From Candidatus Roizmanbacteria bacterium CG_4_9_14_0_2_um_filter_39_13 (GTDB lineage Bacteria; Patescibacteriota; Microgenomatia; UBA1406; GWC2-37-13), in the NCBI GenBank assembly GCA_002788865.1, contig PFSC01000178.1, positions 1 to 14,325 on the forward strand: 14,325 nt of DNA. The letters are read 5' to 3'. The position numbers and the translations under genes were made by a program. The notes beneath the pieces were generated by a model, which worked only from the letters and a program-made list of their open reading frames with translations, was not told the DNA's origin and made no database searches. Of the stretch, positions 1 to 6,618 are shown one piece after another. The number at the start of each line of letters is the position of its first letter. Position 1 is the stretch's first letter.

Positions 1-510
1 GGACCACAGCTTGGCTTTTGGAAACCAGTGGTGATCAGTCATCATATGCTTATGGGTCTCACTCCCCCCTCTAAAATCGAATCTGAACTCACTGACGAAG
101 ATAAAATATCACGAGTAATCGCTCTCAAAATGTCCAAATCCAACCCTGATTCAGCGATATTTATGACTGACTCGACGGAAGATATTAAACGGAAAATTGG
201 AAAAGCATGGGCTCCTGAGGGGGAAATCAAAGAAAATCCTATTCTTGAATACTGCAAATATATCCTTTTTGAAAAATTTACTGAGTTACAAATCGAACGT
301 CCGGAAAAATTTGGCGGAAATAAATCTTATACAACTTACAAAGAATTAGAAGCAGACTATGCCTCAAAAGCCCTCCACCCTATGGATCTCAAGTCGGCCG
401 TCATAGAAATATTGAATGAACTTCTCACGCCCGTGAGAAAGCATTTTGAAGAAAATGAAGAGGCAAAAAAACTTCTTGAACAAGTTAAAACCTATCAGGT
501 GACACGGTAG
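1..510 (+). CDS. tyrS: Tyrosyl-tRNA synthetase, C-terminal part (archaeal/eukaryotic-type), cut by window edge
   Basis: Attaches tyrosine to tRNA-Tyr in the cytoplasm. The reading frame is open from base 1 (GPQLGFWKPVV...), so the true start lies upstream and 169 codons plus a TAG stop are visible. Seen: a class I KMSKS signature (ALKMSKSNPDSAIF) encoded near 127-162, then the segments FGGNKSYTTYKELEADYA and LHPMDLKSAV, and a C-terminal helix-rich tail. These match the archaeal/eukaryotic TyrRS form, which has a short C-terminal domain, rather than the usual bacterial TyrS with an S4 domain; no S4-like domain follows. TrpRS was considered because of the related KMSxSxPxSAIF segment, but the GGNK/LHPMDLK segments favour TyrRS. 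The gene converges on the lipoprotein gene with a 44-bp gap and no clear terminator. Confidence 0.9.
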   Translation, partial: GPQLGFWKPVVISHHMLMGLTPPSKIESELTDEDKISRVIALKMSKSNPDSAIFMTDSTEDIKRKIGKAWAPEGEIKENPILEYCKYILFEKFTELQIERPEKFGGNKSYTTYKELEADYASKALHPMDLKSAVIEILNELLTPVRKHFEENEEAKKLLEQVKTYQVTR

Positions 511-554
511 AAGTTGGTACCCCCCCATAAAGTCATTCTAATGATATGGTTGAT

Positions 555-1094
555 TTATCTCCCCCCTGCATGAAGAACATCATTTGGATCTACGCCATTT
601 TGACAGATAGGATTACCCCGATATGATCCTAATGCGAGGGCAGAGCCATTCGAAAGATTATTCACAAGTACAAAAGATGCTTCATTCATACCAACTCGTT
701 GCGCAAAGGTACCTTGATTATCTAAAGCATCGGAGGCTACTGCCTTAAATGTACAATTTCCGCTGAGTTTTTCTAGGTATTCTTGAGGAGTAAGGCATTT
801 ATTTGCTTCACCTCCCGAAAAATACAGCAATACCACTTGGCCAAGAATGAGATCATTTGGATTTTTGGTTTGAGTCAAGGCTAAGTCTGCACCACATTCC
901 TGGGCCAACTGACCTATACCATATCCTTGAGGAACTGCAACAGGAACCATTTCCAGAGGTTCCGATGGTTGACTAGAAATTTGAGATTCTACTGCCAAAC
1001 TTCCACTGCAAGCAAGCAATGCAAAAACAACCGGCACTAATGCGTAGGCTATTCTTTTATCAATCCTTAAACTTGGACTTTCAATGCGATTCAT
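555..1094 (-). CDS. Predicted lipoprotein with possible degenerate LysM-like repeats
   Basis: A 179-aa protein with a positively charged N-terminus (residues 1-14), a hydrophobic stretch (15-28) and a lipobox-like LLAC that puts the lipidated cysteine at C29. It is therefore probably exported and membrane-anchored. After a Ser/Pro/Glu-rich linker (30-55) there are two segments, about 57-95 and 113-152, each with a pattern loosely like LysM (G..I..LA..., then N..dLilGQvvlLyf; and FAQRVGM, then NNLSNGsALALG). If real, these would suggest peptidoglycan or glycan binding, but the match is weak. Four cysteines lie in the mature part. ATG at 1094 is the only start that keeps the signal peptide. No Shine-Dalgarno is seen. 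A TATCAT hexamer at 1105-1110 (minus strand) lies 10 nt upstream, inside a repeat. No family is recognised with certainty. Confidence 0.6.
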   Translation of the reverse strand: MNRIESPSLRIDKRIAYALVPVVFALLACSGSLAVESQISSQPSEPLEMVPVAVPQGYGIGQLAQECGADLALTQTKNPNDLILGQVVLLYFSGGEANKCLTPQEYLEKLSGNCTFKAVASDALDNQGTFAQRVGMNEASFVLVNNLSNGSALALGSYRGNPICQNGVDPNDVLHAGGR

Positions 1095-1102
1095 ATTTAC
1101 AT

Positions 1103-1140
1103 AAATGATACTCCTCGACGCAGAGCATCGAGGTATCTCC
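1103..1140. repeat. Hairpin repeat, copy 1 (second copy at 14253-14292)
   Basis: A hairpin bounded by GATAC (1107-1111) and GTATC (1133-1137), with an inner stem CCTCGA/TCGAGG (1113-1118 / 1128-1133). The boundary strings AAATGATACTCC and TCGAGGTATCTC recur exactly at 14253-14264 and 14275-14286, with a different inner stem in that copy. It abuts the next palindrome directly. Confidence 0.7.
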
Positions 1141-1209
1141 TGTCATTCTGAGTGAAACGAAGAATCCAGCTAGCTTATGGATACTTCGGCTTTGCCTCAG
1201 TATGACAAT
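1141..1209. repeat. Interspersed palindromic repeat (TGTCATTCTGAG type)
   Basis: An imperfect inverted repeat. The left arm begins TGTCATTCTGAGTGAAACGA (from 1141) and ends in ATCCA. The right arm begins TGGATACTTCGGC (from 1178) and ends in CAGTATGACA. The arms match over about 28 nt with a few mismatches and one indel. A second short perfect palindrome, CGACGC/GCGTCG (1212-1217 / 1221-1226), follows at once. The type is a common dispersed intergenic repeat of bacterial genomes. Confidence 0.75.
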
Positions 1210-1320
1210 CACGACGCTGAGCGTCGGGGAATTAGACCCTGATTGAATTAATATGCAATATTAGTATTGTATCTTATCCTATAGCATTGTCAACCGACAT
1301 TATCCCTTTCAAAAACAAAT

Positions 1321-1539
1321 AATGTCAAACAAGAATAGAAATGTCGCTTCTTGGATTGGAAATAAAAGTATTATCTATTGTCATTACGAGGAGCAGAGCG
1401 ACGAAGTAATCTCATAACTAGAGAGATTGCTTCGCTTCAATACTCATTGCTCGCAATGACAACAGTTACACAATTTATAGCTATAAATACGACATTTCTA
1501 TTCTGTTAAGGTGTGACATTTCTATTCTTGTGTAACATT
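1321..1539. mobile_element. MITE-like element with 25-nt terminal inverted repeats and 11-nt flanking direct repeat
   Basis: Bases 1321-1345 and the reverse complement of 1515-1539 agree at 23 of 25 positions, and 17 nt are perfect (1329-1345 / 1515-1531). Immediately outside both ends is CAAAAACAAAT (1310-1320 and 1540-1550), which looks like a target-site duplication; the direct repeat extends to 15 nt (1308-1322 / 1538-1552) if overlap with the ends is allowed. The 219-bp interior has no convincing ORF, so the element would be non-autonomous. It contains a palindromic repeat (1378-1462) and a third partial copy of the terminal motif (GACATTTCTATTCT at 1491-1504). It lies 51 bp before the transketolase start. 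Confidence 0.65.
1378..1462. repeat. Interspersed palindromic repeat (TCATTACGAGGAGC type), nested in the MITE-like element
   Basis: An imperfect inverted repeat. The left arm is TCATTACGAGGAGCAGAGCG followed by ACGAAGTAATCTC. The right arm is GAGATTGCTTCGCTTC followed by ATTGCTCGCAATGA. It resembles the widespread dispersed palindromes of the type TCATTGCGAGC...GCTCGCAATGA. Nothing indicates coding. Confidence 0.75.
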
Positions 1540-1575
1540 CAAAAACAAATAAAATGATCTTTTATATCTTTATGT

Positions 1576-1581
1576 TATACT
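1576..1581 (+). promoter_or_regulatory. Possible -10 box (TATACT) for transketolase
   Basis: TATACT ends 9 nt before the ATG at 1591. A start of transcription 6-7 nt downstream would give a leader of only 2-4 nt, so the mRNA would be nearly leaderless. No convincing -35 hexamer is seen at 16-18 nt spacing, so this rests on the hexamer and its position alone. Confidence 0.4.
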
Positions 1582-1590
1582 GATTTCCAT

Positions 1591-3564
1591 ATGAAATCTG
1601 ACCTCAAATCCCTCACTAACCTCATTCGATATGACATTCTCACCATGACCACTGCTGCAGGTTCTGGTCACCCAACGACCTCACTTTCGGCGGTCGAACT
1701 GATGACCGCACTGTGGTTTGATGGTCATTATCAGTACGATCCCAACGATCCGAAATATATTTTTAACGATCGTATGATTTTCTCAAAAGGTCATGCGTCT
1801 CCCCTCCTCTATGCCTTGTATCACGCCGCAGGATGGATTGAATATGATGAGCTTCTGACCTTACGCACATTTACTTCACGTCTCGAAGGGCATCCCACCA
1901 CAGATCTTCCGTGGGTTGATGTTGCAACAGGCTCCCTGGGACAAGGTCTTTCTGTAGGTATAGGGATGGCACTGGGGATAAAATTACGAATTAAGAATTA
2001 CGAATTACAAATGAAAAAGATAAGCGAGTTAGGTGGCCGAGCTGGAGGGGACCCGACAGCGCGTAGCGGAGTGAGCACTGACGGGAGGATGAAGCGAGGA
2101 CAGAATCTAACTCGCGAACCTCACGTCTACGTCCTTATGGGCGACTCGGAATTCTCTGAAGGTCAAGTATACGAAGCCATGCAAGTAGCATCTCACTACA
2201 AACTGAATAATCTGATTGGAATACTCGATATGAATAGACTCGGCCAGCGAGGGGAGACCATGCTTGGTTGGGATTTGAAAACGTATGAAGACAGATGTAA
2301 GTCATTTGGGTGGAACACTATTGTGATTGAACAGGGGAATAACATGGATGAGGTACAGGCAGCACTTTCAGAAATTCAAAATTCGAAATTCAAAATTCAA
2401 AATTCCAAGCCTACCATGATTATTGCTCAGACCAAAAAAGGCGCTGGCATTTCAGCAGTAGAAGACAAGGATGGCTGGCATGGAAAACCACTTCCAAAAG
2501 ATATGTTGGAAAATGCGTTACAAGAGCTTGGCGAAGTGGATGTTGAAGCGAGAGGCGAGGTGGCAAAGCCTGAGAAGTTAGACGTAACATCCCCCACCCC
2601 TCTCCCTTATGAAGGGAGTACCCCGCTTAGCAGGGGGAGGGATGTTCCAACCTTTGACAAACCAACCGCAACCCGCGAAGCCTACGGCGCAGCACTCAAG
2701 CTAATTGGTGATGACGAACGCGTTGTTGTGCTTGATGCCGAAACGTCAAATTCAACTTACTCTGAAACCATGAAACAGGTTGCGCCAGAACGATTTTTTG
2801 AGATGTTTATTGCCGAACAAAATATGGTATCGGTAGCGCTTGGCATAAGCAAGATTGGCTTCATTCCGTTTGCATCAAGCTTTGCAGCATTCTTGAGCAG
2901 AGCGTACGATCAGATTCGCATGTGTCAATATTCTGCTCCGAACGTTAAAATTGTTGGATCTCACGCAGGAGTATCGATAGGTGAAGACGGCGCATCACAA
3001 ATGGCACTGGAAGACATTGCTATGATGCGGGCTTTACTTCATTCAACTGTCCTTTATCCGTCAGATCCAGTCTCAACAGTCAAACTTGTAGATGAACTCA
3101 GAACTCATGAAGGACTTTCCTACCTCAGACTCACTCGAGCAAAAACAGAAACGCTCTACAAAGCAGATGAGCAATTTCCTATTGGTGGGTCTAAAGTGCT
3201 TATCGAGCACGATGATGATAAGGCAGTAATTATTGCAGCAGGGATCACAGTGCATGAAGCGCTTAAAGCTCAAAAATTACTTGAAGAAAAGAACATCAGG
3301 ATTGCCGTAATCGACGCGTACTCAGTCAAACCAATTGATACAGACACAATTCTCGCACATGCCAAAAAAACAGGTCATGTCGTCGTAGTGGAAGACCATT
3401 ATCCAGACGGTGGACTTGGAGATGCAGTAAGACAGGTACTTGATGGACTGGGCGTCAAATTTTCCCATCTTGCAGTGCGCAAAACTCCACGGTCAGGAAC
3501 GCCTGCCGAACTTCTCAGGTTTGAGAGTATTGATGCCAAAGCCATAGTCGATGCTGTTTTATAA
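1591..3564 (+). CDS. tkt: Transketolase, single chain, with three repeat-derived in-frame insertions
   Basis: A thiamine-diphosphate enzyme of the non-oxidative pentose phosphate pathway that moves two-carbon ketol units between sugar phosphates in the cytoplasm. The N-terminal half (about 1-310) shows GSGHP (H27), SKGHASP, EGHP, ATGSLGQGLS and the ThDP/metal motif GDSEFSEGQ (184-192; the usual GDG is GDS here). The C-terminal half (about 355-657) shows ATREAYG, the AEQNM segment with the catalytic Glu at 409, SHAGVSIGEDGAS and a transketolase C domain ending near LRFESIDA. The His usual after GEDGxTH is missing. Three segments look foreign: residues 131-175, 262-273 and 332-352. Each maps to repeat or palindromic DNA and keeps the frame. 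The 657-aa length is normal only because the core is compact. ATG at 1591 has no Shine-Dalgarno. A transketolase-like paralogue of altered specificity is possible. Confidence 0.92.
   Translation: MKSDLKSLTNLIRYDILTMTTAAGSGHPTTSLSAVELMTALWFDGHYQYDPNDPKYIFNDRMIFSKGHASPLLYALYHAAGWIEYDELLTLRTFTSRLEGHPTTDLPWVDVATGSLGQGLSVGIGMALGIKLRIKNYELQMKKISELGGRAGGDPTARSGVSTDGRMKRGQNLTREPHVYVLMGDSEFSEGQVYEAMQVASHYKLNNLIGILDMNRLGQRGETMLGWDLKTYEDRCKSFGWNTIVIEQGNNMDEVQAALSEIQNSKFKIQNSKPTMIIAQTKKGAGISAVEDKDGWHGKPLPKDMLENALQELGEVDVEARGEVAKPEKLDVTSPTPLPYEGSTPLSRGRDVPTFDKPTATREAYGAALKLIGDDERVVVLDAETSNSTYSETMKQVAPERFFEMFIAEQNMVSVALGISKIGFIPFASSFAAFLSRAYDQIRMCQYSAPNVKIVGSHAGVSIGEDGASQMALEDIAMMRALLHSTVLYPSDPVSTVKLVDELRTHEGLSYLRLTRAKTETLYKADEQFPIGGSKVLIEHDDDKAVIIAAGITVHEALKAQKLLEEKNIRIAVIDAYSVKPIDTDTILAHAKKTGHVVVVEDHYPDGGLGDAVRQVLDGLGVKFSHLAVRKTPRSGTPAELLRFESIDAKAIVDAVL
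1981..2013. repeat. A/T-rich tandem repeat inside transketolase
   Basis: The 12-mer AATTACGAATTA occurs twice (1982-1993 and 1996-2007), giving the low-complexity protein segment RIKNYELQ. It lies in the loop just before the VYVLMGDSE strand, where transketolases normally have only a few residues. Confidence 0.6.
2024..2115. repeat. In-frame palindromic element 1 inside transketolase
   Basis: A perfect 9-nt terminal inverted repeat, GCGAGTTAG (2024-2032) and CTAACTCGC (2107-2115), encloses an inner stem (2052-2062 / 2075-2085) that pairs at 9 of 11 positions. The 92-nt element is translated as part of residues 145-175, a Gly/Arg-rich stretch. The layout resembles Rickettsia palindromic elements, which also insert in frame in surface loops. 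Confidence 0.6.
2371..2406. repeat. ATTCAAA-type tandem repeat inside transketolase
   Basis: AAATTCAAAATTC-type units are repeated, giving the protein segment IQNSKFKIQNSK (262-273) just before the conserved PTMIIAQTKKG strand. Similar ATTCTAAATTC arrays occur in the spacer near 11879-11923. Confidence 0.6.
2586..2646. repeat. In-frame palindromic element 2 inside transketolase
   Basis: A 61-nt element with 8-nt perfect terminal inverted repeats, AACATCCC (2586-2593) and GGGATGTT (2639-2646), and an inner hairpin CTCCCTT/AAGGGAG (2602-2608 / 2612-2618). It is translated as TSPTPLPYEGSTPLSRGRDV in the linker between the two catalytic halves. Confidence 0.65.
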
Positions 3565-3699
3565 ATAATTAACAGCCACTATTCGAAGAATATATCTTCA
3601 GTTTTCATCCTTGAGTGCAGTTTTTTTGCCTCTTAAATCATGCTGTATTTCTTTTTGAATCGTAAGAGTTCACTCTCCTTGACAAGAATTATCATAATA

Positions 3700-3804
3700 T
3701 GTCATTGCGCCTGCCCGCCTCTGGAGGGAGGAGTGACAACGACGAAGCAATCTCTAAATAATTAGATTGCCGCGCTCCATTTCATTCCGCTCGGGAATGA
3801 CACG
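3700..3804. repeat. Interspersed palindromic repeat with a nested 20-mer insertion
   Basis: The outer arms GTCATTGCG (from 3701) and CGGGAATGACAC (to about 3803), and the inner arms GAAGCAATCT and AGATTGCCGC, form the familiar TCATTGCG palindrome. The left arm is interrupted by CCTGCCCGCCTCTGGAGGGA (3710-3729), a 20-mer found again exactly at 14304-14323. Confidence 0.7.
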
Positions 3805-3844
3805 CATGTCAAAGACTGTGAACTGTTACTTTGAATCTTATCTA

Positions 3845-3872
3845 TTGGTATTATTGCTACTTTGTATATAAT
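3845..3872 (+). promoter_or_regulatory. Promoter of the F1-like operon
   Basis: TTGGTA (3845-3850), a 16-bp spacer and a perfect TATAAT (3867-3872). Transcription would start near 3879, leaving a leader of about 60 nt before the ATG at 3938. This is the best sigma-70-like promoter in the window and lies just downstream of the palindromic repeat. Confidence 0.6.
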
Positions 3873-3937
3873 GAATTAATAGCCCAAAGATTTCCAAAAT
3901 GTAATTACCAATTTTCGATCGAAACGATACATCACCT

Positions 3938-4639
3938 ATGAACATCACATCTGATCAGATATTCCCCATACTACTTTGGGTGCCGATTGCAAGCTTATTC
4001 ATAAACTTCTTTCTCATCACATTCCTTATTATCATAATCCAAAAGGGCAAATTGAAACCCAAAGAACAACAGGAGATCGAAAAGCAGATGATGGAGACGA
4101 TCAAACAGGCCGAGGAGCGGACAACCGAGATCATCGAAGATGCGACAAACAAAGCCAAAGAAATCATACAACAAGCTCAAGGAACCAAACAACTTCTCGA
4201 CGAAAAACTTGACAAAATGGTAAATGACACTACAGATATTGCCCAAAATGAACTCGATGCTAAAAAGGCAAAGATCGTAAATAAATTTACTGAAAGCTAC
4301 TCTGGACTTGTCCAGGAGTTTGAAGGTGAAACTCAATCGCTCATGGCCGCACTCCAACATGATTCTCGTGATATCAGAAAGACGTTTAGCGAATCTGTAC
4401 AAAAATCAACAGTTGACGTACTCAAAGAACTCAAGGATACAGCACAAAAACAGCTCATAGATATTGATGCAGACATAAAAGAATACCGAGATGCTACATT
4501 CAAAAAAATTGACGAACATGCAAATACCCTCATCAAGCAAATTGTTACCGACTACTTCAATACTGAGCTCACAAACAAAAATCAAGAATCAATTCTGACC
4601 AAAACATTTGAAAAATTTAAGGACCAAATAACAAAATAA
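3938..4639 (+). CDS. atpF: F-type ATPase b-like stator subunit: N-terminal membrane anchor plus long coiled coil
   Basis: Probably the peripheral stalk that ties an F1-type head to the membrane. Seen: one strongly hydrophobic segment at about residues 9-35, then a long charged helical region (36-233) rich in Glu, Lys and Gln, with the stretch ERTTEIIEDATNKAKEIIQQ typical of b subunits. At 233 aa it is much longer than the usual b (about 156-170 aa); the extra length is in the C-terminal helical part. It is the first gene of the operon and ends 1 bp before the delta gene, the canonical b-delta neighbourhood. The start ATG follows the promoter leader, with no Shine-Dalgarno. A generic membrane-anchored coiled-coil protein would look similar; position is the main argument for b. 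Confidence 0.75.
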   Translation: MNITSDQIFPILLWVPIASLFINFFLITFLIIIIQKGKLKPKEQQEIEKQMMETIKQAEERTTEIIEDATNKAKEIIQQAQGTKQLLDEKLDKMVNDTTDIAQNELDAKKAKIVNKFTESYSGLVQEFEGETQSLMAALQHDSRDIRKTFSESVQKSTVDVLKELKDTAQKQLIDIDADIKEYRDATFKKIDEHANTLIKQIVTDYFNTELTNKNQESILTKTFEKFKDQITK

Positions 4640-4640
4640 T

Positions 4641-5123
4641 ATGGAACCTGCTGATCGTTATTCTCAACTGTTGAAAGAAGTGTTCACAACTCAACAAAGT
4701 CATATTCTGATTGATGCACTCGGTCATATAATAGGTGCAACTTACGATTCCACAAAAAATCTGCAAACAGAGATCAAAACAAGACTCCCATTTGACCAAA
4801 CCAATACGATCGTAGAAATTGTAAAAGAAAACCAAATCGACCTCAATGACGCTACTCAGGCTCAGGAATTTTTTTCTGAGCTAGTGGCGCTTTTCAAAAC
4901 TCTTCCAACTGTCGATCTGACCCTTGCTTATAGTCCAACATACAGTGAGCTCCAGCAATTTTCTCAGTGGTGGAGAAAAAACTTCAAAGCAAACATTCTG
5001 CTTGATATTACAATCGACAAAAATCTTATCGCAGGTGCAATGATCGGATACGACGGCACCATGAAAGACTACTCTCTTCACAAAGTCTTGGGAACATATG
5101 TTGAAGAGAAACATAAACAATAA
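4641..5123 (+). CDS. atpH: F1-type ATPase delta/OSCP-like subunit
   Basis: In F-type ATPases delta caps the alpha3beta3 head and binds the b stalk. The 160-aa protein has a recognisable delta C-terminal domain: a strand-helix with LTLAYSPTYSELQQFSQWW (about 93-111), then ITIDKNLIAGAMIGYDG and MKDYSLHKVL, which fit the family signature D.sLIgG..i..g....D.Sv...L. The N-terminal half (1-90), normally a helical bundle contacting alpha, is present but divergent and slightly short. The gene starts 1 bp after the b-like gene and ends 16 bp before alpha, so translation is likely coupled. No Shine-Dalgarno is visible. Confidence 0.82.
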   Translation: MEPADRYSQLLKEVFTTQQSHILIDALGHIIGATYDSTKNLQTEIKTRLPFDQTNTIVEIVKENQIDLNDATQAQEFFSELVALFKTLPTVDLTLAYSPTYSELQQFSQWWRKNFKANILLDITIDKNLIAGAMIGYDGTMKDYSLHKVLGTYVEEKHKQ

Positions 5124-5139
5124 CGCACAATTTTGACAA

Positions 5140-6618
5140 ATGACTATGAATAGTTTTGATCACTACCTCGAATTAACCGGAATTTATGGAACAGTTCAAG
5201 AGGTGAAACATCCAATCATCTACATCAAGGGTCTGCCAAATGTCCATCCAAATGAAACAATCATATTTGAAGATGGGCAACAGGGACAAGTTTTGGACAT
5301 TGACCATGATGAAATTCGCGCTCTTTTATTTTCAAATACACCGACGCCCATTGGAATAAAGGTCACTCGCACAAATATCCAATTACAAATTCCTGTTGGG
5401 GAAATCATACTCGGTCAAACAATCGATCCCTTAGGTACACAAATTCTATCTTCCCTTCAAGCACAAAATCAAGAATATCGAGATGTTTTCTCACCTGCAC
5501 CAGGTATGAACGCTCGCACGAAAATTGACTCCCCTTTTATCACTGGTATGACAAAAGTCGATCTCCTCCTTCCCCTTGGAAAAGGACAGCGCGAGCTCAT
5601 TCTTGGTGACGTGAAGACGGGAAAAACGTCACTACTGCTTTCAGTATTGGAAAATCAGCTCAAGCAGCCCGACACCGTCGCCATATATGCTGCGATTGGG
5701 AAACGAAGAAGTGAAATAAAACAACTCGGTCAACGATTTCTAGAAAATGGCCTTTCAAAAAAACTTGCAATTATCGCATCCTCTTCTTCGGATGCACCAA
5801 GTATTCACTATTTGACTCCCTATGTGGCGATGACTCACGCTGAGTACTTCAAAGATAAAGGATTGAATGTTATCGTCGTAATGGATGATCTCTCTACGCA
5901 TGCACAAAGTTATCGTGAGATTTCCTTATTAAGTCAACGATTCCCTGGACGGGACTCATATCCTGGTGATATTTTTTATGCTCATGCAAGTCTTCTTGAA
6001 CGGGCGGGAAATTTCAAACATCCCAAAAAAGGCACAGTTTCGATCACGTGCTTGCCGGTAGCTACCACTGTTGAAGGTGATTTATCAGGATATATATCAA
6101 CGAATCTCATGGGTATGACCGATGGACATATCCTGTTTGATGCCGAAATTTACAATAAAGGTTCACGTCCGGCAATAAATATACCACTATCGGTAACTCG
6201 TGTCGGAAGGCAGACGCAAACTAATCTCCTACGGACGATTACCCTTGAAATTTTATCAGTACTTTCCCAGTACGAAAAAATCCAAAATATTTCACATTTG
6301 GGAAGTGAACTTTCTGGAGATTCAAAACGTATTCTTGAAAAAGGAAAAGCATTACAAATCTTGCTCCATCAAGAACATCGCATCATTCCCAGAGAGATAC
6401 AAATTGTTCTTTTCGGGATCGTTTGGATGAGTATGTACGACCTGCCTGATCAAGATGTGTTTAATTACCTCCTTGGACAATTTTTGTCACTCTATGAAAA
6501 AGAGGTTGTGCGAAATGAACTCGTTCGGATCACAACATTTGATAAGTTGTCCCAATTTCTCATCGAGATAAAACAGAATCCATTAATTCAAGCAATATGC
6601 AATCTAAAGAAATCGTAG
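5140..6618 (+). CDS. atpA: F1-type ATPase alpha-like subunit
   Basis: The non-catalytic nucleotide-binding subunit of an alpha3beta3 hexamer. Domains in order: N-terminal beta-barrel (about 1-95), nucleotide-binding domain (96-375), C-terminal helical domain (376-492). Seen: SPAPGMNAR, GKGQRELILGD, Walker A GDVKTGKTS (156-164; usually GDRQTGKT), Walker B-like VIVVMDDLS with D249 and D250, the alpha signature YREISLLSQRFPGRDSYPGD, and SVTRVGRQTQ with the arginine that reaches into the beta active site (R354). At 492 aa it is near the family length (about 500-513). The SVTRVG motif and DD identify alpha rather than a second beta. ATG 5140 or 5146 could be the start. The last 22 bp overlap the gamma reading frame, which implies coupled translation. 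Confidence 0.93.
   Translation: MTMNSFDHYLELTGIYGTVQEVKHPIIYIKGLPNVHPNETIIFEDGQQGQVLDIDHDEIRALLFSNTPTPIGIKVTRTNIQLQIPVGEIILGQTIDPLGTQILSSLQAQNQEYRDVFSPAPGMNARTKIDSPFITGMTKVDLLLPLGKGQRELILGDVKTGKTSLLLSVLENQLKQPDTVAIYAAIGKRRSEIKQLGQRFLENGLSKKLAIIASSSSDAPSIHYLTPYVAMTHAEYFKDKGLNVIVVMDDLSTHAQSYREISLLSQRFPGRDSYPGDIFYAHASLLERAGNFKHPKKGTVSITCLPVATTVEGDLSGYISTNLMGMTDGHILFDAEIYNKGSRPAINIPLSVTRVGRQTQTNLLRTITLEILSVLSQYEKIQNISHLGSELSGDSKRILEKGKALQILLHQEHRIIPREIQIVLFGIVWMSMYDLPDQDVFNYLLGQFLSLYEKEVVRNELVRITTFDKLSQFLIEIKQNPLIQAICNLKKS

Larger units (their letters stand above)
1095..1590. other. Repeat-filled 496-bp spacer without a gene
   Basis: This spacer lies between the divergent lipoprotein (-) and transketolase (+) genes. 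From left to right it holds the hairpin repeat, the TGTCATTCTGAG palindrome, a short palindrome at 1212-1226, an A/T-rich stretch with no recognised signal (1240-1307), and the MITE-like element with its flanking direct repeats. No tRNA, ncRNA or further ORF is supported. Confidence 0.7.
3565..3937. other. 373-bp spacer before the F1-like operon; no a or c subunit gene
   Basis: No ORF of gene size or small hydrophobic ORF is present, so the expected atpB and atpE are not here. The spacer holds a weak A/T hairpin (GAAGA/TCTTC, 3585-3599) followed by T runs that might end the transketolase transcript, a palindromic repeat at 3700-3804, and the operon promoter at 3845-3872. Confidence 0.7.

Noticed and set aside
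1103..1462. Clustered palindromes as a CRISPR array
   Set aside because: The units differ in sequence and length, there are no regular spacers and no cas genes.
3585..3617. Rho-independent terminator after transketolase
   Set aside because: The only stem is 5 bp and A/T-rich, and the T run at 3621-3627 is separated from it; too weak to call as a terminator.
3565..3937. Looked for a short hydrophobic c-subunit or an a-subunit gene upstream of the b-like gene
   Set aside because: No frame gives a hydrophobic ORF of suitable length; the stretch is repeat, promoter and leader.
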